64,000 bases of DNA from positions 145,410,638-145,474,637 of the forward strand of contig CM038045.1 of the NCBI GenBank assembly GCA_021397845.1. The letters are read 5' to 3'. Under the pieces are notes generated by a model. That model was not told where the DNA came from and did no database searches. It saw only the letters and a list, made by a program, of their open reading frames with translations. Positions 19,241-31,505 of the stretch are shown one piece after another (the first letter of the stretch is position 1; the number at the start of each line of letters is the position of its first letter). This DNA is from Areca catechu (taxonomy: Eukaryota; Streptophyta; Magnoliopsida; Arecales; Arecaceae). The position numbers were made by a program, and so were the translations under genes.

Positions 19241-20268
19241 TTGGTAGATCTAGATGATCTATCTTTGCCTAATGGAGAATGCCTTGTTGCAATAAATTCT
19301 ACTAAAGATGAGGCTAGTTGGCTATGGCATAGAAGATTAGGGCATGCTAGTATGTATTTTATTTCAAAACTTTGTAAAAAGAATTTGGTTAGAGATTTAC
19401 CTGAACTTTGTTTTGAAAAAAGATAGAATTTGCCAAGCATGTTAAATTGGTAAACAAGTTAAAACTTCAAGTTAAAACTTCTTTCAAGCCAAAAGGATTT
19501 GTAACTACTAGTAAGCCACTTGAACTACTTCATATGGATCTCTTTGAACCAACTAGAACATCAAGTCTAGGAGGTAAGAGATATGGATTAGTCATTGTGG
19601 ATGATTTTTCAAGATTTACATGGGTTTTTTTTAGCACAAAAAGATGAATCATTTTTAGCATTTATAAAGTTTTATAGAAAAGTTTCAAACGAAAAAGGTG
19701 TTTTAGTTGTTTGCATTCGTAGTGATCATGGAACTAAATTTGAAAATCAAGATTTTGAAAACTTTTGCAATGAAAAAGGAATAGAACACAATTTTTCTGC
19801 ACCTAGGACACATCAGCAGAATGGGATAGAAGAAAGAAAAAATCGTACTTTGGAAGAAATGGCACGTACTATGCTTTGTGAAAATGATTTGCCAAGATAT
19901 TTTTAGGCTGAAGCTATTAATACAGCCTGTTACATTTTAAATCAAGTTTTAATCTACCCTATTTTAAAGAAAACTCCTTCTGAGCTTTGGAATCAAAGAA
20001 AACTGACTTTGAAATATTTTTGAGTTTTTGGGTATAAATGTTTTGTTTTGAATAATGAAAAAGATCATCTTGGAAAGTTCGATGCCAAGTATGATGAAGG
20101 TATCTTCTTAGGATACTCTACATCAAGCAGGGCATGCAGAGTTTTTAATAAACAAACTTTGGTTGTTGAAGAGTCAGTGCATATTGTTTTTGAAGAATAT
20201 ACTAACAAATCCTCCAGAAAAGAGGATATATCTGATGAATGTGCAGGTACGACAAGCTTCAGAAGCTG
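19241..20268 (+). pseudogene. GAG-pre-integrase and integrase of Sire-4
   Basis: Would insert cDNA into the genome. The HRRLGH motif (about 19330) marks the zinc-binding N-terminal part. The catalytic triad is visible as Asp in HMDLFEP (about 19530), Asp in IRSDHGT (about 19720) and Glu in GIEERKNRT (about 19825). The frame changes three times: near 19427-19446, in a T run around 19622-19632, and after the stop at 19904-19906. The C-terminal part (about 20048-20268) keeps the FLGYSTSS-like motif of copia integrases. Confidence 0.85.
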
Positions 20269-22008
20269 ACATTGAATGATCAACCTCAGCCAAATGAAGA
20301 AGATCAAGACAAGAATGAAAAAGGTGATGACACTCCAAAGCATCAAGATTTACCTATGGAGTGGAGGTATGCTCATGGACATCCTACAAAATTAATCTTA
20401 GGTGATCCATTTAAAGGGGTAAGAACTCGAGCCTCAATTAGAAATGAATGTGATTATCTAGCATTTGTATCTCAAGTAGAACCTAAATATTTTGAAGAAG
20501 CTGAAAAAGACTCTAATTGGATCAATGCTATGCAAGAAGAACTAATTCAATTTGATAGAAATAATATTGGGACACTTATAGAAAGACCATCTAATGTTTC
20601 AATTATTGGCACTAAATGGATATTTAAGAATAAATTAGATGAAAATGGTATTATTGTTAGAAATAAAGCTAGGCTAGTTGCTAAAGGCTATAATCAGGAG
20701 GAAGGGATTGACTTTGATGAAACTTTTGCTCCTGTTGCTAGACTTGAAGCAATTAGACTATTATTAGCATTTGCTTGTTTTATGAATTTCAAATTATTTC
20801 AAATAGATGATAAGAGTGCTTTCTTAAATGGTTTTATAACTGAAAAGATTTTTGTTGAACAACCACCTAGATTTGAAAATCATGCACATCCTGATCATGT
20901 TTTCAAATTACACAAAGCACTTTATGGATTAAAGCAAGCACCTTGAGCATGGTATGAATGACTCAGCAAATTTCTAATTGAAAATGAATTTTCTAGAGGA
21001 AATGTTGATAAAACTCTATTTTTGAAAAGAAAAGATAATGATTTGTTAGTAGTGCAAATATATGTTGATGACATCATTTTCGGTGCTACTAATAAAATTC
21101 TTTGTCAAGAGTTTGCTAAGCTAATGCAGGGTGAGTTCGAGATGAGCATGATGGAAGAACTCAATTTCTTTCTCGGACTCCAGATTAAGCAAACTATAGA
21201 TGGTATCTTCATCAACCAAGCTAAGTATACAAGAGAAATTATCAAGAAGTTTGGGATGGAGACTACTAAACCAATAGGTATGCCTATGATCCCCTCTTGT
21301 AGACTTGATAAAGATGAACATGGTAAATCAGTAGATCAAAAGTCATACAAAGGTATGATTGGCTCTTTAATGTATCTAACTACTAGTAGACCAGATATAA
21401 TGTTTAGTGTTTGTATGTGTGCTAGATATCAGTCTGAACCTAAAGAATCACATCTTATGGCTGTTAAGCGCATTATTAGATATCTATCTGGTACCATTGA
21501 TATTAGTTTATGGAATTCTAGAAATTCATCTACTGAATTGATTGGATATTCTGATTCGGATTTTGCTGATTATAAATTGGACAGAAAGAGTACTAGTGGC
21601 ACTTGCCACTTTCTTGGAGTTAACTTAAACTCATCATTTTGCAAGAAACAAACTTCAGTTGCACTATCCACGGCTGAGGCTAAGTATATTGTAGTAGAAA
21701 GTTGTTATGCTCAAATCTTGTGGATTAAGCAATAACTTGAAGACTTTGGTATCAAGTTGGTTAGTACACCTATTAAATATGATAATACCAATGCTATTTG
21801 CTTGACTAAAAATCATGTTCAACATTCTAAGAGTAAACACATTGAAATTAGACATCATTTTATTAGGGACCATATAGAAAACAATGATGTTTTGCTTGAA
21901 TTTATTAGCACTGAATTTCAATTAGCTGATATTTTAACTAAACCTCTTCTGGAAGATCGATTCTGTATGATAAGAAGAGAGCCCAGGATCATCAATCCAT
22001 TTATTTAA
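20239..22008 (+). pseudogene. reverse transcriptase and RNase H of Sire-4
   Basis: One frame with only three stops (20944, about 20959 and 21733). RT: the GTKWIFKNK motif, ARLVAKGY, FAPVARLEAIR and LFQIDDKSAFLNG are recognisable, and the catalytic YVDD at 21061-21072 is intact. RNase H: YSDSDFA supplies the first Asp (about 21550), LSTAEAKY the Glu (about 21665) and HIEIRHHF the His (about 21840), with a LADILTK tail. Together these would make double-stranded cDNA from the RNA. SIRE/Maximus lineage is assigned from these motifs and the following ORF. Confidence 0.92.
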
Positions 22009-22441
22009 ATTTTTTTCTTATATTTGACTCAAAGTAGATCAATTCGACATTAATCATGATAAATCTTGCTCAATCACTATTGATTTCACTCTAAAATTAT
22101 CATATTTCAATTGATTTTGATCTACCCTTGAAATCTATGAATTTTGGTTTTTAAGTCAATGTGTCGACACATGCATGAGCCGACACATGAACAATAGCGG
22201 ACTAAGACTAAAGGGGTTTCCGAACTGTTTTTCTCCCCATTTCTTTTCTCCTTCGAGTTGACACAAGATTTCAAGGTATCTATACTATTCCCATTCCTTG
22301 TTCCACCTTTTTAGTCGTTGTTTCTTTGATTTGGACAATTGGTAGTCGATTTTTTGGTTAGATTTCTCCTAGGTTTTGATTTCTAAACCCTAAAAACCCT
22401 AGATTTCAACCAAAACCTTACCCAATCTTTCAATCCAAGCA

Positions 22442-24525
22442 ATGGGACCTCGCAAGCAAGTTGTTTGTCGACCTCATTAGTCAATCCAAGAAGAAGAGCG
22501 AAGGACAAAGGCCCGACATGAGTCTAGAGCAGCAGATCTACCTGCACGAGCCTTGTTTGTACCGTCTAGCCGGATGAGCTTGAAGATTGTAGTTGGAGGA
22601 TGTCGAGTGGATTTTTCATTTGTCGACTAGCAGCATTTTTGGATTGGAAAGTAGATTCGTCAGGCTGGTCTGACTACATTTTGTTCATTCAGTGAGAGGT
22701 ATTACCCCAGGCTGATGAGAGAGTTTTATGGATCACTCACCCGTGGGACAGATGGTTGGTTGGCACAGGTCAGAGGACGGGATATCCCTGTACATCAGAG
22801 ATTCTGAGCAAAGTATGGGATATACCGATGACAGGATCTATTGTTTACAGTTTGATGGATTTAGTTAGTAGACTTCAATGCATCTTTGAGTCTGACATTC
22901 TATAAAAGGGAGCCACTGTACCAGCATCTAGTTTATCTGCAGAGATGAGACTACTGCATCACATCATCACCTGGATACTTCTGTCGAAGACTGGACGTTT
23001 TGACTATATCATTGAGCAGGAGTTGCTCGTGATGGTCTCACTGGTTCAGCGCATGCCTGTATGCATTCTAGTACTGATGGTACATCAGATTATAGAGGCG
23101 TCGACTAGCCAGCGGCTCTGCTTACCTTATGGTATGGGATTGATAGTTTTATTTAGGGAGTATGGAGTTAGCTTTGAGGATGAGCCCTACCGTACTCTAC
23201 TTCATATTGATGTATATGACATCAGGTCATTACATCGGATGGGCTATCATTTGTTCTGAGGCCAGTGGACATGCAGGACATCAGGTCAGGCCGAGGACAG
23301 AGCTGATGATGATGATGCATCAAAGGAGGAGCGGATTCTTGCTGGTGAGGTATGACCCAGCAAGACTCAGCCTGAGATGGCAGCGCAGCTAGTGGTTGCT
23401 TCTCAGCCTGATCCTTCTATCTCAGCACAGCCTCAGCCAGATCAGACGGAGACTCCAAGCACTTCAGATAGCTTAGAGGACAAAGTCAGATGCATCGAGA
23501 TTGATGTTTTTATCATGAGGCAGCGTCTTGACATATTCATAGTTGAGATGAGGGAGAGCCATATTGGACTTAGTCATGGCATCTCAGCTATTCTTTCTGC
23601 ACTGTCCAAATCTTCAGTGAATGCTCTGACTGCTGACACTGCTCCTACACCTGCTCATGTACCTACTCCTGCACCAGCTGATGACATTGATGATATTGAT
23701 ACTGGTGTAGATACTACTGTTGGAGATGGTGTTACTGTTGGTGACACAGTTATTGGAGATATTGGAGATGATGATGGAGACAATGAGGAGACTGACCCAG
23801 ATAGATTTGACTTTATAGATATTACTTCAGAGCCAGTAGTGGAGGTGATGTATGACTTGCCTACAAGTCCTATTCTTGACCCATCTTGTTCACCTGCCCA
23901 AACTCCTGTTCCATCCTCTCCTTCCAGATTGGATGATCGCACTCCTGTTCCTATTCCTATTCTCTCTCCAGTTATCGATACTCCTATCGATATACCTATT
24001 ATTGATTTTCCTGATATTGATACTCCTATTATACATACACCTATCATTGAGACCCCCGTTGTTGATACACCGATTATAGACATACTGATACATTCTATAG
24101 CTGATACTTCTATTTTTGATATGCCTGTTGTATCATTAGCTGTTACCCCTTTCCTTGATACATAGATTGTTTATAGTCTTACACTTCACACATCATTGCT
24201 TATCCGAGAGCTTGGGTTTTATACACCTGGCTTTCAGTATCTTGACTCAGGTCCTTCATTTAATCACACACCTCTTCCAGCGGTTGCTAAGATTGTTGAT
24301 CCGATCACTTTTGTTCCTGCGGAGGACATTGCATCTACCTCTATTGCTCCAGCCAAAGGTCGGACATATGCTCGTCATAGAGGATGTGGTCGTCATACCC
24401 CTCCATAGCCGACCAGGACCAGACTTAGAGATCTTCGATCGAGATGGCCGCGAGCTCGATTCTTCACTGATACAGGACCGATTGAGATCGGTTCATCTTC
24501 TGATGAGTCCATGGATGAGGATTAG
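22442..24525 (+). pseudogene. envelope-like third ORF of Sire-4
   Basis: Starts MGPRKQ at 22442, about 430 bp after pol. The first part has stops (22478, about 22607 and 22634) and a frameshift near 22795. From about 22800 it stays in one frame to 24525 with stops at about 22902, 23257, 23350, 24163 and 24406. Domains: a REFY...VRGRDI motif and LPYGM motif of the putative plant transposon protein type, LLHID-RMG, a heptad-like helix (about 23485-23600), a Thr/Asp/Pro/Ile repeat region (about 23830-24165), a basic Arg-rich patch (about 24410-24450) and an acidic Ser/Asp/Glu tail. No signal peptide or membrane span. Role unknown. Confidence 0.78.
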
Positions 24526-24813
24526 GATTTTTATGTACTTTTAGAAAGTTTGTTTTTATGCTTCTATGAACTTTTATCCTTGTTATATATCTATCATACA
24601 AGTTCTAAGCTTATATGAAAAAATTTATTGTTTCTCATCTCTATGTCTTTGATGCAAATGAATGGTATATTTTGAATTGCTCTTCAATGTCTTCATTATT
24701 GAATGAATGAATGAATTTTAAATTCAATGCAATATGTAAAGGATGAGTAGATTAACTCAATGCTACATCTTGACTACTCAATCTATTTGTTTTCCTACCT
24801 TTTTAATGATAAC

Positions 24814-24825
24814 AAAAAGGGGGAG
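24814..24825 (+). other. internal polypurine tract of Sire-4
   Basis: AAAAAGGGGGAG after AATGATAAC, about 520 bp upstream of the terminal PPT. The stretches 24526-24813 and 24826-25339 otherwise show no gene; a short GAAT run lies near 24700. Confidence 0.55.
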
Positions 24826-25339
24826 TGGTTTAGTAATGAGATTTAAGTATAAATGAGTATACTTCACAATAAGGGAGAGTAATTTTGGTGATTTATATTT
24901 GTGATGTGCAAGGGGTAACATTTTGAAAACCTGAATTAAAAAATATTTACAAAATTTCTTAAGAAAGGAAGAGCTTTACTTTATTTTCATTTGGAAATCC
25001 TTTCAAAATGAATTTCATCTTAAAACCCCTCTTTAAATGTTTGAAAAGATTCTTACAAATTATGTTATGAATCATTGATTCAGGGGGAGCTTTGTTGTTT
25101 ATTGAAATTTTTCTTGTGGAGTATCATAATACATGTTTTCTATGCATTTAAATGAATCCCAAAACTCTGATACTCTCTATCTTTATAACAAGCTTTAGTA
25201 CTATTACTTTTGTTCTAAATTGCCATATCATTAATGCAAGAAATATTGATATACTTAATGCTTTCAGCTTTATGTACCTTGATGATTTCGTTTAAAAGCC
25301 TTTTTAAAGTAATTTATACTTAAGAGTTTTGTTATCACC

Positions 25340-25353
25340 AAAAAGGAGAAGAT
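25340..25353 (+). other. terminal polypurine tract of Sire-4
   Basis: AAAAAGGAGAAGAT directly before the LTR start at 25354. Confidence 0.85.
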
Positions 25354-26969
25354 TGTTGACTCTATTAATTGATTTTGATAATAAGCAAAACAGTTAAGTA
25401 TAAGTTGAGAACTAATAATTTTCTTTGAGTGTATTTCTATTAAAAAGGTGCCTATAAAATTTGAAGAAGCCCAATTATTTTGAAGAAGCTAAGTTTGAAT
25501 GAAAAGATTGCTCAAAGAAGACTTGGACACTCAAGAGTTGGTTGATTGGATGGCTAAGATAAATGAAAATTTGTTCCAGCTCAAATTTAGCACTTTCTGT
25601 GAAGTTTTCAGAGAAGTGTCGACTCAAAGTGTCAACACATGACATGAAGTGTCGACACATGGAGATGAAGTGTCGACTCAGGCCGGTACGTAGCAATGTT
25701 TCAAATGGCATAGATGAAGTGTCAACACATGGATCTGAAGTGTCGACTTAAAATGTTAACACATGGATCAACACATCGCCTGAGACTTTCAAGCCACAGA
25801 ACTTGCAGAAGTTGAAGGAACAGTTGAAGTGTCGATACATGAAAGCAAGGTGTCGACTCAAGATGTCGACTCAACTGAGAAAGTGTGGACACATCTAAGA
25901 TTTTCAGAGAATCTGAATGGAGTATTTTAAATTAGGTGTCGACTCAAGAAGATCAAGTGTCAACCTTATGTGTCAACTCACAGCTTGAAGTATCGACACA
26001 TGGAGTTCTGACAACAGTAACGGCTTGTTTTACATATGCAAAACTCGTCCCAAATGCCCTCCAATGGCTAGTTTTTCAAGTATAACGGCTAGAAACCTAT
26101 TTTGAGACATTGAAAAGGTATTTATATGCTCTAAATTAAATCAAAATTGAACATTATTGAAGACCATTAAAGAGTTTTGAGAAAAGAGAAGAAAAGTGAG
26201 CTTTAACTCTTATTCATTGAAGTTTCAACCACTCTTAAGCTAAAGGAAGCCTTCAAGCATTCAAGATCCTTCAAGAGCATTGAAGATCATCCATTCTTGG
26301 GTATTCAAAAGGCTTCAACAAGTTCAAAGCAACTCTACATCGAGCTACAAAGAGATATCTGATTTGTTTTAGAAAGCGTACATTGGTTCTTTACTTTTAA
26401 ACCATATTTCTTGTAAGGGTTCTTGGTTAGCCTATTATAAAATCAAATGAGGTTATTGGTAAGCCTTGAAAAACTAATTAGGTTGGTGGTTAGCCCGCAA
26501 AACCACTAGGGTTCTTGGTTAGCTCGAAAAACCAAGGGAGGTTGTTGGTTAGCCTTATGAAAACCAATTAGGTTCTTGGTTAGCTCGTAAAACCAAGTGA
26601 GGTTTTGACTTGTGAGCTTTGTGAAAACAAGTCAGGTTTTGATTAGTGAGCCCGAAAAATAATCGGTTGTGATTATAATGAATTTCCAAGGGGATCTTGG
26701 GGAGTGGATGTAGGTGCATTGGATAGTACCGAACCACTATATTTTCTTGGTCTTTGTGATTGCTTGATCTCTCTCTCCTTGCTTTTTACTTATTGCTTTT
26801 TATTTCCATTGCATTTTATTTTAGAGCATTGTAATTGTTTTAATAGTACCTTGCTAATTGTTTTGTTGAATTGAATTGGATTTCATTGCTTAGTATCATA
26901 TGTAATATTAAGTGTTAATTTTTTAGAGACCCAATTCACCCCCCCTCTTGGATTGCTTACTGGGCAACA
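25354..26969 (+). repeat. 3' LTR of Sire-4 (1616 bp)
   Basis: Starts TGTTGACTCT and ends TGGGCAACA, followed by TSD AAACG. Carries the decamer array (about 25616-26000), the hairpin array (about 26419-26670) and the box ACCGAACCACTATA (about 26728). It is longer than the 5' LTR mainly through an extra stretch near 26240-26280. Confidence 0.93.
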
Positions 26970-26974
26970 AAACG

Positions 26975-27747
26975 GTTCAGCATGAAAAATTTCAAGAAAG
27001 GCTATCTTTCGATAGGCCATGGAATTACTCTTTCCAAGAAGGATTATGCGACAACTTCTGAGGAGAAAGAACATATGCATAAGATTTTAAATGCTTCGGC
27101 AGTGTGTTTTGTCATGTACGCCATGACATGTACTAGACCATACATGGCATACTCACTAGGGGTAGTGAGTAGATACCAGTCTGACCTAAGTGCGGCACAT
27201 TGAAAGGTAGTAAAGACTATCCTTAAGTATTTATGAAATACTAAAGATCAATGGCTAATTTATGGAGAACCTGACTTAATTAAAACTTGTGGGATATACT
27301 GATTCTAGTTTTCAATCAGATAGAGATGACAACAAGAGTGTATCTGGATTCATGTTTATCCTGAATGGAGGAACCATCTGTTAGAAAAGTTTCAAGCAGC
27401 ATACAGTGGCAGCTTAGTATGCAAAGTAGAGTACATTGCAATATCAGATGCCGCAAAGGAGGCTGCATGGTTACGGAAGTTCTAGGCAAGCTGGGAGTGG
27501 CACCTTCCCTGGATGGTCCTATTTCGGTGTACTGTGATAGCACTAGAGCCATTGCTCAAGCCAAAGAGCCAAAGTCCCATCAACAAATCAAGCGTATTCT
27601 GCATCGCTACTACCTTGTACGGGAGATTATGAAACGAGGTGACATCAAACTTATGAAGATCGATAGAAAGGAGATTTTGGCCGACCCTTTCACTAAAGTC
27701 ATTGGAGTTCAAGAGCTTAGCGATTGTAAATGGAAGATGGGAATATG
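26975..27747 (+). pseudogene. RT C-terminus and RNase H of Cop-D
   Basis: Continues the frame broken by Sire-4, with the RFSMKNFKKGYL motif at once matching Cop-E. It then shows a MTCTRPYMAYSLG motif, an RNase H region with stops and small shifts (about 27190-27370), YCDSTRAIAQAKEPKSHQ near 27530 and a LADPFTK motif near 27680. The PPT and LTR follow 35 bp later. Confidence 0.85.
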
Positions 27748-27782
27748 ATTCTATTCTAATTGGCTTTAGTCCAAGTGGGAGT

Positions 27783-29864
27783 TGTTGAAAATTATGTCCC
27801 AAAGCCATTCGTTTAGGTTGTAGATGATTGAGCTATTATTGTAATTGTATATGAATTATATTGAATAAAATATTTATTCTGGCTGTTCATAACATTTTAT
27901 ATCTTTCTATAATGAACTCTTGTGTGATGAAGTCCTTAGGACTACTTTGATGTGATATAGAGAGGATATATCAACTAGTTCTTAAATTGGTCCACGACCA
28001 AATGATACATTGCACAGGATGATAGTGTATCAAGTATTAGTGATTGTATGTCATAGTCGTTGGTTATCCTCTTAACCAAGGAGTGTAGAGATACTGGTAT
28101 GGCATGCAGGTGTTATGTATAACACTTCACTAGACATGACCCATCTGTAGAACATTCTTTCTGCCAAAGAGTAGTTCATATTAGGATATGGATATAAGTA
28201 TTCCTCTGATTTGAGATCACCATAGTAGCTTACAAGCAACTCACTATGCTTAGGTACCAGACTACCTGGATTTCTAATCCGGTGATGAAAGGTTGCTGGG
28301 TACAGTCAAGTACTTGTGTAGTAGTGGTTAACCCCTCCAAAAGAGTTTGGAGTGAATGACTCATTATGTCTCAATTGAGTAAAACCTTGGCCAGGGTAGT
28401 CCTTGTAAGTAGTTATAGGGATTTTGAGTTTGAGACATTGTGATGGACTATTCTAGGGTTGGGCAGTTAAACCCTAAGTCATCTGGAGCATTAAGGGTTA
28501 AAGGAATGTATTATATGATTATCATATCCATTTAGTTCTTAATAGTTGCTTTGCAACCTTCGACCTATCCGGATGTCGGGTGTCATTGCTAGATGGTGAC
28601 TATGGCTAGTACAAGAAGTGCTCCAGTACTACCGGCTTAGTGTTCGAACCTATAGGGTCACACATCATAGGGGTTTCTGATTGACCTAATTGCTATTGAA
28701 TGATTGGAAATTGTTTTTGGACTCTTTGGATAATTTGATTGTCCATCTACACTTCGAAGTTGACTAGAATCATGAGTCGACTAAGTTATAGGGATTTGAT
28801 GATTTGTCAAGTGTTGACACATCATGTTACAAGTAATTATGACAAAGGTTTTAATTACTAAATGTTGGTGATTATATGGAGGGTTAGTGGCAATATGATT
28901 GCTTCATTAACTCAATTTGATTGAACAATTTAGTTTGGGTCAAACCAAATGTGATTCGGTTTGGGCTCGAGTTAGGGCCAATATGATTGGGCTAAATTAT
29001 TGCATCTAATTTTAGATTTAAGTTTGAATTATGAATTCAAATTTTGATTTAGATTTTAAATTTATAATTTAGTTTGATTTTAAAAGGCTGTAACTCCCAT
29101 GGCCTTGAATCTTTTGTAACAACCCATAATTATGTAATCCCATAACTTATGTAATTCTTCCCTTTTCTTCTCTCCCCACTTACCTACATATGGGGGCTTG
29201 ATGGGGACATGAGAGAGAGAGAGATTTCTGAAATTTATTTGCTGGAAAATCCTTTAAAAAGGGTGGAAAAGAAGAAGGAGAGCTTGAAACCTTTATGTGG
29301 GGAAGAAAGTTTTGGGTTTGGGTGTGTGCTGCCTAGTGTTCTAGGCTTGAGAAGGGTTCTTAAGTGCACTCCCTAAATCCTCCATAGCACTTCTTCATCT
29401 CCTGGGGTGTCTTGGTGAAGAAGAAGAAGAGTCCATAAGCCATTTCATTCCAGCGAAACTAGCACTTCAAAGGAAGAAGGTCAAGGAAGAACTCCGTGTG
29501 GATTACCTATAGAGGCCGGACACGTGTGCGACTTCCAGAGTGATTGCCTTCCTTGGTGAGATTTTTCTCAACTCGACAAGTGTCGCATCGGATTAAAGGT
29601 AAGGTTCTTGGTGAGTTTGCTGAAGAAGTGTGCTTTAGCATGTGCATCAAACATAGAGTCGCTCTATGTGATGCGTGACTTTGTGTGCTTATGTTCTCTT
29701 TCATTTGCATGTTAATATTCATACATGATCCTATTTGTAAGCCTATATTAGAAATGTTCTAATATTATTTATTAATTAATATGATTAATCTAGTCTTCTG
29801 CTGCCATGCAAGGTTAAAAAATCATAAAGTTGCATGATTATTGCCTACATAATGTTTCCTTACA
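27783..29864 (+). repeat. shared LTR of Cop-D and Cop-E (2082 bp)
   Basis: Starts TGTTGAAAAT and ends TTCCTTACA. PPT on the left and PBS on the right. Contains a GA run near 29212-29226. Sequence order matches LTR-K for much of its length (for example 27825-28640 against about 57735-58560), so the two families are related. Confidence 0.88.
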
Positions 29865-29865
29865 G

Positions 29866-29877
29866 TGGTATCAGAGC
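29866..29877 (+). other. primer-binding site of Cop-E
   Basis: TGGTATCAGAGC one base after the LTR end. Perfect initiator-methionine site. Confidence 0.9.
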
Positions 29878-31505
29878 CAGGTTTATTTGTATGATTATTT
29901 AACATGTAGATATGAAATCTTAGTTTCCTTTCACATAGGAAGTACTTGGATTAAGGTGAATTCGCCATGGCCATCCAGTCATAGGAGAGAGGTAGGGTTT
30001 AAAGGCCCTCTCTTTCCATTCAATGGGGTCTCCTATGGCAAGTAGGGGTGCTGCTTGCAACATAATCTTATGAAGAAGAAAAGTGAAAGGTTTAGTAGAT
30101 TAAAATAGTTTTAATCTCGTATGTTAGATCTTTAATTTGTTTAGATATGATCTAATACAATGATATGATCTAAATCCACTGAAAAGTTTAGTGAAAATCT
30201 TTGAATTTTTGTAAAATTGTTTCACATATTTGAAATTATTTCAAATAACAAGTGATTAATTAAAAATGTTTTTATTAGAATTGATAAACTTAATTATGAA
30301 TTAAGTTGTCTAATAACCTTTTATGATTTAAGAATGTGATTCAAAATCTTAAGACATGATCATAACCTTGAGTTAATTTGGTTAGCTATGATTTAAGTCC
30401 TTATTTGGGTTAGACCTTAAGTTTAGATGAAATGGATTAAATAAAGAATAAGTCTAATTAAATATTGTATTAGGTCTCTTCTCTATAATCACTCTAATTA
30501 GTTAGTTTGTTCAGTCCATATATCTAAATAGACTTGATTTTTGGCTTCGTGGTGAGCCCGAGTCCTTCGATTAGCCCAATTGAGTCTGGTAAACCAATTG
30601 GTGTCTAAGATAAGTTTGGCATCTTGATCAAGGTTCTTTGGGGCTAACTCTTACTTGGCCAACTCAAGGCTGGTGTCAAAGGCAAGAGGCTTACTTGGCA
30701 CAACCCATCCCTTGATATCACTTACCTGGCCAATGTGGTGAACCATAATTGATTGGATAACTTATTGATTCGAGTTAACCCATGTCAACTGAGGTTAATT
30801 AGTCATGACTGGTTATTAGCTGCCCAAGGACCAAATGATCATGAACCCCTCTATGAGATAGTGGGAGGTTTTTTGATTAGGTCCATGTCTTCTCTTAATG
30901 TGTCATAATGAATTAAATCCTTTAAATTATTAGGTCCTTTAAAAGACAAAGTTATAGGATAACCTAGTCTTAGCTTTCCATTAAGTGGATGGTAATGAGC
31001 CCATTAGTTAGGTGATCTTTGGTAGATCCAAAGATCAGGTGGTCATCAGGCTGGTGGAATCGCCATTCATAATATGATGGCTCAGTGCAACTATCTTAAC
31101 AAGTGGTCAGGTTAGCCGACCAAAGTTGTGCTTGATCATTCGTTAGTTAGAAGCATTGAATTTGATCATGTTAATGGTTGGACCTAACCAGGACCTTCAA
31201 TTGGAGACCCAAAGGTTGATTGATTGAAACCCTCGAGCAAAAATTATTTACTTGAAATTGCTTCGAGAAGTAATTGATTGTGAACCTACTTTAGATGCAC
31301 ATGGGTTGGCCGGCCAAAGTCGGGCTCATGTGTAATCTATTAGATTCTAGTACCCGCTAAGGAGTAAGTGTCATTCTTCATATTGGAGTATAGAGGCTAC
31401 GAGTCCGTACAAAATAGTAGGAGAAACCTTTAGGCTAAAGTCCATGTCTTTAGGATGTTAATAATTCATATACACAAATATTTTTGGAGTTTTCCCTTTC
31501 AGATT
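29878..31505 (+). other. long untranslated leader of Cop-E
   Basis: About 1.6 kb between PBS and gag without a credible frame. Contains words such as CTTGGCACAACC and repeated TTACTTGGC. I see no gene. Such a leader may carry packaging signals, which is inference. Confidence 0.6.

Larger units (their letters stand above)
15501..26969 (+). mobile_element. Sire-4: near-complete SIRE/Maximus-type Ty1/copia element
   Basis: All parts are present in order: LTR, PBS, gag, protease, integrase, RT, RNase H, envelope-like ORF, two PPTs, LTR, with a 5-bp TSD. The length of about 11.5 kb, the ORF after pol and the pol motifs fit the SIRE/Maximus lineage. All frames are broken, so it cannot move on its own now. 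About one base in ten differs between the LTRs over the first 118 positions by eye, so the insertion is not recent. Confidence 0.93.
14541..27782 (+). mobile_element. Cop-D: 5'-truncated copia copy, split by Sire-4
   Basis: Consists of 14541-15500 and 26970-27782 around Sire-4. Similar throughout to Cop-E, starting just after the integrase part of pol. Its PPT (CAAGTGGGAGT) runs directly into the LTR at 27783, which is also the 5' LTR of Cop-E. There is therefore no separate 3' LTR of its own. The 5' LTR, gag and integrase are missing. Confidence 0.8.

Noticed and set aside
23655..24083. 142-residue minus-strand open frame rich in Ile, Gly, Ser and Thr
   Set aside because: It is the shadow of the repeat region of the plus-strand third ORF. 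Low complexity and not conserved in Sire-2.
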